NCBI RefSeq assembly: GCF_012971725.1
Contig: NZ_CP048833.1
Span: 1,922,001-1,986,000, forward strand
Origin: Pseudomonas multiresinivorans
GTDB lineage: Bacteria; Pseudomonadota; Gammaproteobacteria; Pseudomonadales; Pseudomonadaceae
Direction: 5' to 3'
Length of the DNA: 64,000 bases
How positions within the stretch are numbered: the stretch's first letter is position 1; every line of letters starts with the position of its first letter. A program made the position numbers and the translations under genes. Below are positions 15,924-24,204 of the stretch, one piece after another. The notes under the pieces were generated by a model. That model saw only the letters and a list, made by a program, of their open reading frames with translations. It ran no database searches and was not told the origin of the DNA.

Positions 15924-17366
15924 TCAGCGAACCACCGCCTGTACTTCGACGTTCTCGGTGGTACGGCCGTAGACGTCTTCCAGACGCTCGATGTCGTCCT
16001 CTCCCAGGTAGCTGCCCGATTGCACTTCAATGATCTCCAGCGGGATCTTGCCGGGGTTGGCGAGGCGGTGGACCGAGGCGATCGGGATATAGGTGGATTG
16101 GTTTTCGGTGAGCAGGAAGGTCTTGTCGTCGCAGGTTACCTGGGCGGTGCCGGAAACGACGATCCAGTGCTCGGCTCGGTGGTGGTGCATCTGCAGCGAC
16201 AGGCGCGCGCCCGGCTTGACCGAGATGTGCTTGACCTGGAAGCGGCCGCCCATGTCCACCGAGTCGTAGGAGCCCCACGGACGGTAGACCTGGCAGTGGT
16301 TCTGGGTCTCGCTGCGGCCGGCAGCGTCGAGCTGGTTGACCACCTTCTTGACGTCCTGCACGCGATCCTTGTGGGCGATCATCATGGCGTCCTTGGTCTC
16401 GACGACCACGATGTCTTCCAGGCCGATCACCGACACCAGCTTGCCGTTGCCGTGCACCAGGCAGTTGTGGCTGTCGTGGACCATCACGTCGCCCATGGTG
16501 ACGTTGCCGTCATCGTCCTTGTCATGGACTTCCCAGATCGACGACCAGCTGCCGACGTCGTTCCAGCCGGCGGACAGCGGCACCACGCAGGCGCGGCGGG
16601 TCTTTTCCATCACGGCGTAGTCGATGGAGTTGTCCGGGCAGCATTCGAAGGTGGCGGCGTCGATGCTGATCAGGTCGCCGTCGTGCTGGCTGCGCTCCAG
16701 GGCCAGCAGGCAGGTGTCGTAGATGTCGGCGTCGTGCTTCTTCAGCTCCTCGAGGAAGCGGCTGGCGCGGAACAGGAACATGCCGCTGTTCCAGAAGTAG
16801 CCGCCGTCCTCGACGAACTGCTGGGCGCGGGTTTCGTCGGGCTTCTCGATGAAGCGCTCGACGCGGATCACGCCGTCCGGCAGGCCGCGCTCGTCGCCGG
16901 CCTTGATGTAGCCGTAGCCGGTTTCCGGGCGGTTGGCGGGAACGCCGAAGAGCACCATCTCGCCCTTTTCGGCGGCGTTGGTGGCAAGGGCCAGGGCGCG
17001 CTGGAAGGCACGCTGGTCTTCGATCACGTGGTCGGCCGGGAGGATCAGCAGCAGTTCGTCGCGGCCCTCGGCCATGAGCTTCATGGCGGCGATGGCGACG
17101 GCGGGCGCGGTATTGCGGCCGAAGGGTTCGAGCAGGATGGACTGGGTCTTGAGGTCCAGCGCTTCGAGTTGCTCCTGGACGATGAAGCGGTGCTCCTGGT
17201 TGCTGACCACGACCGGCGGCTCCATGCCTTCGAACACCAGGCGCGAGAGGGTCTGCTGGAACAGGGTGTGTTCGCCGGTCAGGGCCAGGAACTGCTTGGG
17301 ATACTGTTTGCGCGAAAGAGGCCAGAGTCGCGAGCCGCTGCCACCGGAAAGAATTACTGGAATCAT
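15924..17366 (-). CDS. algA: Mannose-6-phosphate isomerase / mannose-1-phosphate guanylyltransferase
   Basis: A bifunctional cytosolic enzyme of 480 residues that makes mannose-6-P from fructose-6-P and GDP-mannose from mannose-1-P, the first and third steps to alginate. The N-terminal pyrophosphorylase motif is ILSGGSGSRLWPLSRKQYPK (residues 5-24), with VEKPD-like FIEKPDETRA near residue 175. The C-terminal isomerase is a cupin: RPWGSYDSVDMGG, KPGARLSLQMHHHRAEHWIV and PLEIIEVQSGSYLGEDDI. I chose ATG 17366 because the family start is MIPVILSGGSGSRLWP. It is the last gene of the operon, separated from algF by a 360-base repeat-filled gap. Confidence 0.97.
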   Translation of the reverse strand: MIPVILSGGSGSRLWPLSRKQYPKQFLALTGEHTLFQQTLSRLVFEGMEPPVVVSNQEHRFIVQEQLEALDLKTQSILLEPFGRNTAPAVAIAAMKLMAEGRDELLLILPADHVIEDQRAFQRALALATNAAEKGEMVLFGVPANRPETGYGYIKAGDERGLPDGVIRVERFIEKPDETRAQQFVEDGGYFWNSGMFLFRASRFLEELKKHDADIYDTCLLALERSQHDGDLISIDAATFECCPDNSIDYAVMEKTRRACVVPLSAGWNDVGSWSSIWEVHDKDDDGNVTMGDVMVHDSHNCLVHGNGKLVSVIGLEDIVVVETKDAMMIAHKDRVQDVKKVVNQLDAAGRSETQNHCQVYRPWGSYDSVDMGGRFQVKHISVKPGARLSLQMHHHRAEHWIVVSGTAQVTCDDKTFLLTENQSTYIPIASVHRLANPGKIPLEIIEVQSGSYLGEDDIERLEDVYGRTTENVEVQAVVR

Positions 17367-17537
17367 CGGGTTTCTCCTTAAGCGTTTGCGTTCTGTCTGC
17401 CGGACCACGTCGTGTGGGCCGGCCTGCGGTTTGGGTGACCTCTCCAGTGCTTGCCGTCGCTGCGGCGCACGGGTCTTGCTGCCGGTGTGGGGCCGGTCTT
17501 GTTGTTCTGTTTGTAGGTTTGGGAGCGGGGCTTGGCA

Positions 17538-17694
17538 CCCTCTCCCCAGCCCTCTCCCTGAAGGGAGAGGGGGCAATCCGTGCGGATGGCGAGAACTGTG
17601 TCAGCCGGCCACTTCTGCGTTTCAGTGAGCGCCATAGGTGCGCTTGACGCCGAACGGTCCCCTCTCCCTTCAGGGAGAGGGTTAGGGAGAGGGG
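17538..17694. repeat. Family D (CTCTCCC) inverted repeat pair between algF and algA
   Basis: Two arms built on CCCTCTCCCTGAAGGGAGAG, each a hairpin in itself, face each other across about 85 bases. The 17367-17726 gap holds no gene. The right arm (17659-17694), with its GGTCC flank, matches the left arm of the elements at 31666 and 56872 in inverted form. Confidence 0.88.
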
Positions 17695-17726
17695 CTTCCC
17701 TAGGGCGCGCCATCCGCTTCAAGACC

Positions 17727-18374
17727 TCAATCCGCCTTCACCGGACGCTTCACCCACACCGGGTTCAGCTTGCTGTCGCCGGTGACGTAGAGGCAGACCA
17801 CTTCACCGCGCTCGAGGGTGACGGGCTTGAGGTCGCTGACCTTCTTGGCGCCGTCGAACAGGGCGAGGTTGACCTTCACCGGGTTGATCTCGCGGTCGCC
17901 GTGGCTTTGCGGGGCGACGTTGCTGACCACTTCGGTCTTGCCATCGGCGGTCTTCAGGGTGAGGGCCTTGCCGCTGAGGTTCTGCACGCGGACCAGGGCC
18001 TTCTGCTTGTTCTTGAACGGCGGCTCGGGCACCAGTCGCGGGTGGCCGCCAGGCTGGCTGACGAGGGTGTAGTAGGCGTCCGGATCTAGTTTCACCGGCA
18101 GGCTCTGGGAGCCGACCTTGGCGGTGTAGTTGCCGGGCGGGAGGAACTTGAAGTCGCTGGAGCCCAGCGGCGAGATGTCGTTGAGGGTGGCGTTGCCGAC
18201 GCTGACGGACAGCTCGGAGCTGCCGGCGTTGTAAGCCCGCACGAAGGTGGAGCCCTTGGGTGCCTGCGGGCCGTAGAGCGCGCCTTCACCGCCGGCGAAG
18301 GCGCCAAAGGATGCGGCGCCCAGGGCGAGGGCGAGGGCGGACGACTTCAGGGTGCGAATGCTCAGTCGGTTCAT
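17727..18374 (-). CDS. algF: Alginate O-acetyltransferase accessory protein AlgF
   Basis: A periplasmic protein of 215 residues with a signal peptide (ALALALGAASFGAFA / GGEGALYG). It is needed with AlgI and AlgJ for O-acetylation of mannuronate residues; its molecular role is less clear than theirs. The sequence is two beta-sandwich-like halves (FVRAYNAGSSELSVSVG and ALVRVQNLSGKALTLKT). It lies between algJ and algA in the expected order. A GGGCAC/GTGCCC hairpin (18404-18420) sits in the 80-base gap upstream and may modulate expression. Confidence 0.95.
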   Translation of the reverse strand: MNRLSIRTLKSSALALALGAASFGAFAGGEGALYGPQAPKGSTFVRAYNAGSSELSVSVGNATLNDISPLGSSDFKFLPPGNYTAKVGSQSLPVKLDPDAYYTLVSQPGGHPRLVPEPPFKNKQKALVRVQNLSGKALTLKTADGKTEVVSNVAPQSHGDREINPVKVNLALFDGAKKVSDLKPVTLERGEVVCLYVTGDSKLNPVWVKRPVKAD

Positions 18375-18454
18375 GGGGTGTACCTCCGTCTTTCTCTCTT
18401 GGGGGGCACAAGAGGTGCCCAGTTCCAGCGCTTGGTGCGCCGTGGGTGTTCGGG

Positions 18455-19639
18455 TCAGTGAGCGGCCTGGTTGGAAGCCAGGCGTTCGTCGCGGTTACCG
18501 TCCGCACGCAGTTGCGCCAGCCAGTCCTGGTTGAACTGGCTGAGGTCGCTGTGCATCGGCAGGTAGCGTTCGGGGAATTCCCAGACCAGCAGCTTGGCCG
18601 GGGCTTTCTTGAAGCCTTCGTCCTGCAGCAGTTCGAGCATCGGTTCCAGGGGGCCCTTGCCCTCCTTGGCGTAGTTGATGACGTCCGCCGACAGCGCCTG
18701 CTTCAGCGCGCCAGCGAAGTTCCAGCGCGGGTTGGCGCTGTAGCTGGTGCCGACCAGGGCGATCTGCGGCTGGGCGCTGTCGCCGAACAGGTCGCCGCCA
18801 CCTTCGGATGCCGCCGTGGCGTCGTCGGCCGGATGGGTCTGGCGCTGTTCCAGCTGGTCTTCGGGCGGCAACAGGTCGGTGAACAGCGGGTCCAGCGGCA
18901 GGAAGGTGAGCAGGTCGCCCTTGTGCGCGCCGCTCTTGCCGGCCTCGGTGACGAAGGTCTGGGTCGGCAGGTCGGCGCCCTGGCCCTGGCGGATGCTTTC
19001 ACCCAGGCGCTGGGCCACGGCTTCGGCGCCCAGCGGGGTCCAGTGGGTGTCGGTACGCAGGAACACCTGGCCGTTGTCCTTGGCTTTCTCCAGCGTCCCC
19101 AGCAGCTCGGGCGCGGCCATGCCGGCCTGGCGGGCGCGCTGCAGGAAGTCGGTGTAGAGCGAGGCGTGCAGGGCGGCGGGTTGCTCCTTGCCGACGAACT
19201 CGGGGTAGAGGCGGGTCTTGGCCGGGATGATTGCCAGCACCAGCTTCACGCCGCGGCGCTCCAGTTCCTGCTGCACACCGCGCACCAGCGCCCAGTTGTC
19301 GTCGAGCTGCTGTTGGGTCGGCGCGGGCTTGAACTCTTCATCGGTGAACAGCCAGCCGTCCTTGCCGATCACCACGCCGGGGCGGCCCTCGTCGAAGACG
19401 GTGTAGTCCAGCGCGGCCCAGAGGTTGGTGCCCAGGCGCTTGATTGGGAATTCGTCGTCGTAGTGGCCTTCGAAGGCGTGCGCCAGCTTGCCGTTGAGCA
19501 CCGTGGTGCCTTCGGCGGCGGAGAAGCTGGGGAAGGCCTTCAGCGACCAGCCGGCCAGGCCCAGCAGCATGCCGCCGAAAGCGGCGATGTAGGCGTACTG
19601 CAGGGGTTTGCTGATCTTGGGTTGAGTGGTCGATTGCAT
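18455..19639 (-). CDS. algJ: Alginate O-acetyltransferase AlgJ
   Basis: A 394-residue SGNH-like enzyme held in the inner membrane by an uncleaved N-terminal anchor (YAYIAAFGGMLLGLAGWSL). The catalytic Asp and His are in FLRTDTHWTPLGAEAV (near residues 195-200) and the Ser is in ALVGTSYSANPRW (near 297). It acts in the periplasm with AlgI to transfer acetyl groups. It starts 13 bases after algI. It shares its fold and spacing of motifs with the N-terminal part of AlgX. Confidence 0.95.
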   Translation of the reverse strand: MQSTTQPKISKPLQYAYIAAFGGMLLGLAGWSLKAFPSFSAAEGTTVLNGKLAHAFEGHYDDEFPIKRLGTNLWAALDYTVFDEGRPGVVIGKDGWLFTDEEFKPAPTQQQLDDNWALVRGVQQELERRGVKLVLAIIPAKTRLYPEFVGKEQPAALHASLYTDFLQRARQAGMAAPELLGTLEKAKDNGQVFLRTDTHWTPLGAEAVAQRLGESIRQGQGADLPTQTFVTEAGKSGAHKGDLLTFLPLDPLFTDLLPPEDQLEQRQTHPADDATAASEGGGDLFGDSAQPQIALVGTSYSANPRWNFAGALKQALSADVINYAKEGKGPLEPMLELLQDEGFKKAPAKLLVWEFPERYLPMHSDLSQFNQDWLAQLRADGNRDERLASNQAAH

Positions 19640-19652
19640 GATCCGGCCTCGC

Positions 19653-21215
19653 TCAGAACTGGAAGTAGAGGAACGGCGAGTAGCTCTGCGCCGAAAGCTT
19701 GAGCACCGAAGCGGCGAACAGCAGGAGCAGGGCGAGTCGGGTGGCCAGTACCGGCAGCTGGGTCATCCAGTGCGGCTGGTAGACGGCGGCGCCGCTGGGC
19801 GAATAGGCGATGGCGGCCGGGTCCTGCCGGGCCATGGCCGGGGTACGCGGCTGGGCGCTGGCCGGGCCGTCGGCGTCGACCTGCTCGGTCTTCGCGGCGG
19901 CCTTGGGTGCCTTGTCCTGCATCGGCTGGTTGTAGAACTGGCGGATGCCGAAGAAGGCCAGCACGAGGTAGGCGATCACCAGGGTGCCGACCTGCAGGCC
20001 GGTGAGGCTGGCGCGGTTGAGCTCGGAGAGCTTCCAGTCGCCGAAGCTGAACATGGCTTCGTACATGCGCCAGGCCACGTGCAGGTTCTCGGCGCGGAAG
20101 ATCACCCAGCCGACGATCACCAGCAGGAAGGTGAAGGCCCACTTCAGCGGGTTGAGCACACGCGGCGCGGCGTTCACGCCCAGGGCGCGCTCGACGGCCA
20201 GCCACACGCCGTGCCAGGCGCCCCAGATGATGTAGGTGACGTTGGCGCCGTGCCACAGGCCGCCCAGCAGCATGGTGAGGATCAGGTTGCGGTAGGTCTG
20301 GAAGGTGGTGCCGCGGTTGCCGCCCAGGCTGATGTACAGGTAGTCGCGCAGCCAGGTGGACAGGCTGATGTGCCAGCGCCGCCAGAACTCGGTGATCGAC
20401 TGGCTGATGTAGGGCTGGTTGAAGTTCTCCATGAAGCGGAAGCCCATCATCAGGCCCAGGCCGATGGCCATGTCGCTGTAGCCGGAGAAGTCGAAGTACA
20501 GCTGCGCGGTGTAGGCCAGCGCGCCGAGCCAGGCGTCGCCCGTGGTGGGGTTCTGTAGCGCGAAGCAGTGGTCGGCCACCGCGGCCAGGGTGTCGGCGAT
20601 GAACACCTTCTTGACGAAGCCCTGCATGAAGCGGGTGCAGCCTTCGGCGAACTTGTCGACGGTGTGGGTGCGGTGGTTGAACTGGTCGACCAGGTCCTTG
20701 AAGCGCAGCACGGGGCCGGCGATCAGGTGCGGGAAGATCGCCACGAAGGCCGCGAAGTCGATCAGGTTGTGCGTGGCCGGGGTGTCGCCGCGGTACACGT
20801 CGATGATGTAGCTGATCGATTCGAAGGTGTAGAAGCTGATGCCGATGGGCAGCAGGATGTGGGTCAGCACGAAGGGCTGCATGCCGAACGAGGTGATGAT
20901 CTCGTTGAGGCTGTCCACGCCGAAGTTGGCGTACTTGAAGTAGCCCAGCACGCAGAGGTCGACCACCACGCCGAGCAGCAGCCAGCGCTGGGCGGCTTTG
21001 GTGCGTACGCCGGCGGCCCCGATACGCAGGCCGATCCAGTAGTTGAACACCGTGACGCCAGCGAACAGCAGGAGGAAGTCCACCCGCCACCAGGCGTAGA
21101 AGATGTAGCTGGCGACCAGCAGCAGGAGGTTCCGGTAGCGGTTCCCGCTCAGGTAGTACAAGCCGAGGAAGACCGGCAGGAACAGGAACAGGAACACGTT
21201 GGAAGAAAAGACCAT
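19653..21215 (-). CDS. algI: MBOAT-family acyl carrier for alginate acetylation
   Basis: A polytopic inner-membrane protein of 520 residues (MVFSSNVFLFLFLPVFLGLY at the start). MBOAT motifs include WRRWHISLSTWLRDYLYI near residue 275 and the invariant histidine in LLGGLWHGANVTYIIWGAWH near residue 320. It brings acetyl groups across the membrane to AlgJ and AlgX. A glycine/alanine- and charged-rich insert (KDKAPKAAAKTEQVDADGPAS region, residues about 430-460) lies before the last helix. The upstream gap to algL is 419 bases, unusually long for this operon, and is filled with family D repeats. Confidence 0.96.
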   Translation of the reverse strand: MVFSSNVFLFLFLPVFLGLYYLSGNRYRNLLLLVASYIFYAWWRVDFLLLFAGVTVFNYWIGLRIGAAGVRTKAAQRWLLLGVVVDLCVLGYFKYANFGVDSLNEIITSFGMQPFVLTHILLPIGISFYTFESISYIIDVYRGDTPATHNLIDFAAFVAIFPHLIAGPVLRFKDLVDQFNHRTHTVDKFAEGCTRFMQGFVKKVFIADTLAAVADHCFALQNPTTGDAWLGALAYTAQLYFDFSGYSDMAIGLGLMMGFRFMENFNQPYISQSITEFWRRWHISLSTWLRDYLYISLGGNRGTTFQTYRNLILTMLLGGLWHGANVTYIIWGAWHGVWLAVERALGVNAAPRVLNPLKWAFTFLLVIVGWVIFRAENLHVAWRMYEAMFSFGDWKLSELNRASLTGLQVGTLVIAYLVLAFFGIRQFYNQPMQDKAPKAAAKTEQVDADGPASAQPRTPAMARQDPAAIAYSPSGAAVYQPHWMTQLPVLATRLALLLLFAASVLKLSAQSYSPFLYFQF

Positions 21216-21408
21216 TCCGCGTCTCTCTCTGGAGCTTCAAATCAAAGGCCGCTCCAGCCCTTCTTCCGGCGTCACTGTGGACGCCCAAGGAAAGGCCGGA
21301 TCAACCCGCCAATTCCTCCCCTGGTGGTGCTCAATCTGTTGCTCCCGCCCGCGTCTTTGGTTGCGTAGGTCGGGTGGTGTTGCTCGCCGTACTTCGGCGT
21401 TGGGGGTT

Positions 21409-21618
21409 CCCTCTCCCCAGCCCTCTCCCTGAAGGGAGAGGGGGCCGCCCGGAGTTGCCGGTTGGCTCGGTGTTTCGCTTGTTGCCGCTCAGTCCCCTTT
21501 CCCTGGGGAGAGGGGGTATCCGTGCTGGCTGCTGTTTTCGTGCATGCCGGCTGACTCAGTGCTTCCCGAGCACTCGGAAAGCTCCCTCTCCCTTCAGGGA
21601 GAGGGCGGGGGAGAGGGG
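21409..21618. repeat. Family D repeat cluster between algL and algI
   Basis: Three CTCTCCC-type hairpins: 21409-21443, a degenerate middle copy at about 21494-21516 (CCCCTTTCCCTGGGGAGAGG) and 21583-21618. They fill most of the 21216-21634 gap. No gene is seen in it. Confidence 0.86.
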
Positions 21619-21634
21619 CTCTTGCCTTTCGGCC

Positions 21635-22765
21635 TCAGCTCCCCGCCCCCTGACGGTTGAAAACCTTGGTCACTTCACCCCCCAGGCGGAAGCTGTTGAA
21701 CGGCTCCATCTTCTTCTTCCAGTCCTGGGTTTTCGGCGCGCAGCTGTAGAGCGCGCAGTAGGGTTCCAGCCAGGCGAACTTGCTGTTCTCCTTCAGGTCG
21801 GCCATGTCCTGGTCGTTGCCGGTTTTCTCGTCGAATGCGTCCTGGTCGTCCACGCCTTGCATCACGCGGTTGGCCAGGCGCTGCAGGGCGCCGTTGTTTT
21901 CCTGGCGCAGGTCGACGCCGTTCACCTGGGCGAAGGCGGCGATCATGGTCAGCGGCGGCAGCGAGTAGTTGTGGTACGACAGCGCACGCTGGCGGCGCTT
22001 GAGTTCGTTGGGCAGGTAGCCGTCGTTGTCCACCTGGTTGGCGGCGACCTTGAATTCCTGCACCGACCAGTCGAACAGGTCGCGGCGGTTGGTCACCACG
22101 GCGGTGGACATCACCGACCAGGCGGCCCAGTAGGAGTGGTTGTTGATCTTCTTCAGCGGCAGGTCGCTCCAGTCGCGCACCACCTGGCTGCCCAGGGTGC
22201 TGAACCAGTTCTCGATCTCCTTCGATTGCTCGGAGTAGGCCGCCAGCGGGCGGCTGCTGGAGAACTTCAGGCGCATGTAGGACGACGACAGGCTGCCCAG
22301 TGCCCATTTGCGCATGGACTTGCCGGTGTGGTTGAAGTCGGTGCTTTCCAGCGCGCCGGCCTTCGCCCAGCTGTCGAGCCAGTTCATCGCGCAGTCCAGG
22401 TCGCCCTTGTTGCCGCTGCGCATGTACTGGGTGATGAGCTTGGTGGCGCCGCGCTCCATGTCGGTGATGTCCTTGATCTGGGTGCGGAACTCCTTGTCCG
22501 CATCCGCGTTGAAGGTGGCGCGTGCCGAGTCCGAACCCTTGTACTTGCTGGTGAACTGCAGGCTGCCGGTGTAGGGCGTCGGGGCGGTGGGGCAACTGTC
22601 CGCGTCCTTCTTGCTGCCCTTGTCGCCGACGGCGGAGAAGTAGCCCGGCGGCGGCATCAGGTCGGCGGCGTAGGTGGTGCTTTCGCCGAACAGCGCGCCG
22701 AGCACCGCGATGGTGAGGCCGATGCGGGCGACAACGGGTGTCTTGATCTTGTGGAGGCTGGGCAT
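21635..22765 (-). CDS. algL: Poly(beta-D-mannuronate) lyase (alginate lyase)
   Basis: A periplasmic PL5 lyase of 376 residues with a signal peptide (VARIGLTIAVLGALFGESTTYA / ADLMPPPGY). It cleaves alginate by beta-elimination and clears polymer that strays into the periplasm. The signature NNHSYWAAW near residues 207-215 contains the catalytic Asn and His, and Arg/Tyr residues follow in RRQRALSYHNYSLPPL. Length matches P. aeruginosa AlgL (about 367) closely. It lies 17 bases after algX. Confidence 0.96.
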   Translation of the reverse strand: MPSLHKIKTPVVARIGLTIAVLGALFGESTTYAADLMPPPGYFSAVGDKGSKKDADSCPTAPTPYTGSLQFTSKYKGSDSARATFNADADKEFRTQIKDITDMERGATKLITQYMRSGNKGDLDCAMNWLDSWAKAGALESTDFNHTGKSMRKWALGSLSSSYMRLKFSSSRPLAAYSEQSKEIENWFSTLGSQVVRDWSDLPLKKINNHSYWAAWSVMSTAVVTNRRDLFDWSVQEFKVAANQVDNDGYLPNELKRRQRALSYHNYSLPPLTMIAAFAQVNGVDLRQENNGALQRLANRVMQGVDDQDAFDEKTGNDQDMADLKENSKFAWLEPYCALYSCAPKTQDWKKKMEPFNSFRLGGEVTKVFNRQGAGS

Positions 22766-22782
22766 GGTGCTTGTCCCTCGCT

Positions 22783-24195
22783 TCAGTTGGCGGCCACGTC
22801 GGCCGACTTGGCTTTGGGCGTCTGACAGAGCTTGGCCTCGACTTCCAGGCCCGCCGGCATGTCGTCCGGCGCCTCGATCTCCAGGGAGAGGAACTGCTGG
22901 TTCGACCAGTCTTCGTCGTTGCGCAGTTCGAAGACGTAGCGTCCGCCGGTATCCACGGCCTTGGACTGCTCGATCTTCAGCTGCTCGCGACGACCGTTCA
23001 TGTACCAGATGGTGTTCTTGAGTTCGTGCACACCGGGGTCGGAGTAGGTGACGTCGGCGGTGTAGCTGCCCGAGCGGATCGGCAGGGCGCCGCTGTTGAG
23101 TAGCACCTCGTTGCTGCCCGCGTGCAGCTTGACCTTGCGGCTGATGGCCGGCTTGCCGTCGGCGCAGCCGTTGTCCACCAGCGGCATGGCCTGGCGGTAG
23201 AAGCTCTTCTGCGCCATGTCGTAGTGGGTGGCGAATTCCCAGATGAGGATCTTCGGCGGCTTGTCGTGGAATTCCTTGCTGGTCATGTAGGCCAGCAGGG
23301 AGCTGTCGAAGCCGCCGCCAGACACGGCGTTGTTGAGGATGTCGACCTTGCCGTACTGCTCCAGGAAGCCGGCGAAGTTGTAGGCAGGGCCGCTGTTGGA
23401 CGTACCCACCAGCGCAACCTGGGCATCGCCGCCTTCACCGAACAGGTCACCGCCGCCCGAATCGCCCACCGGCTCGGTCTCGAAGCGGTCGACGTACTGT
23501 GGGGCGTAGCTGCTGCCGCACAGCTGCGCGGCAGCCTTGTGGAAGGTGCCGAGCTTGGACAGCAGGCCCACGCGCTTGCTCTCGAATTCCTTCTTGGGAA
23601 TGTCGTTGTAGGCGGGGATTTCCTTCAGGGTGTCGGCGACGATCTTCGCGCTGCGCATCGCGCCGTACGGCGTCCAGTGGTGGTCACCCTTGAAGTAGTA
23701 CGGATGCTCCTGCTTCTCGTCGAACAGCGGCGAGAAGTCCGGGGTGTAGATGCCGGCCTTGCGGAACTGGGCGATGGCCGCCTGGTAGTTCTGCTTGGCC
23801 AGGTCGTAGTTGAAGCTGGCCTTCTCCTGCGGGTTGAGCTTCTCGCGGTTCACCAGGCCACGGGTGGGCTGGTAGACCACGACGAGATCGATTCCCTTGC
23901 GCTTGAGTTCGTCGCGCAGCTGCTTGAGCTCGCGCCAGCCTTCGGCGCTGGTGCCGAAGTCGGTGCGCAGGTCGTAGGTGGTGCGGAACAGCCAGTCTTC
24001 CTGGGCCGGTACCAGGTGGGTGAAGAAGCCCAGGTACTTGGTGTTGTACGCCGCGTCGTTGGATGCGGTGGGGCACAGGCCTGCGGCCGGTTGAGCGGTG
24101 TAGCTCGGTGCGTCGGCGGCCAGGGTGTGGTGGGCGAGCAGCAGGCCGGCGGTGAGGCCCGACAGGCGCAGGAAATTGACGGTCATACGTTTCAT
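22783..24195 (-). CDS. algX: Alginate acetyltransferase / export complex protein AlgX
   Basis: A periplasmic protein of 470 residues with a signal peptide (LSGLTAGLLLAHHTLA / ADAPSY). An N-terminal SGNH-like acetyltransferase domain carries Asp-His in YFKGDHHWTPYGAMRSA (near residues 170-176) and Ser in ALVGTSNSGPAYNFAG (near 265). A C-terminal carbohydrate-binding module follows (KVKLHAGSNEVLLNSG to the end). It binds polymer, acetylates it and is part of the AlgKX export scaffold. It starts 9 bases after algG. Confidence 0.96.
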   Translation of the reverse strand: MKRMTVNFLRLSGLTAGLLLAHHTLAADAPSYTAQPAAGLCPTASNDAAYNTKYLGFFTHLVPAQEDWLFRTTYDLRTDFGTSAEGWRELKQLRDELKRKGIDLVVVYQPTRGLVNREKLNPQEKASFNYDLAKQNYQAAIAQFRKAGIYTPDFSPLFDEKQEHPYYFKGDHHWTPYGAMRSAKIVADTLKEIPAYNDIPKKEFESKRVGLLSKLGTFHKAAAQLCGSSYAPQYVDRFETEPVGDSGGGDLFGEGGDAQVALVGTSNSGPAYNFAGFLEQYGKVDILNNAVSGGGFDSSLLAYMTSKEFHDKPPKILIWEFATHYDMAQKSFYRQAMPLVDNGCADGKPAISRKVKLHAGSNEVLLNSGALPIRSGSYTADVTYSDPGVHELKNTIWYMNGRREQLKIEQSKAVDTGGRYVFELRNDEDWSNQQFLSLEIEAPDDMPAGLEVEAKLCQTPKAKSADVAAN

Positions 24196-24204
24196 GGTCG
24201 GTCC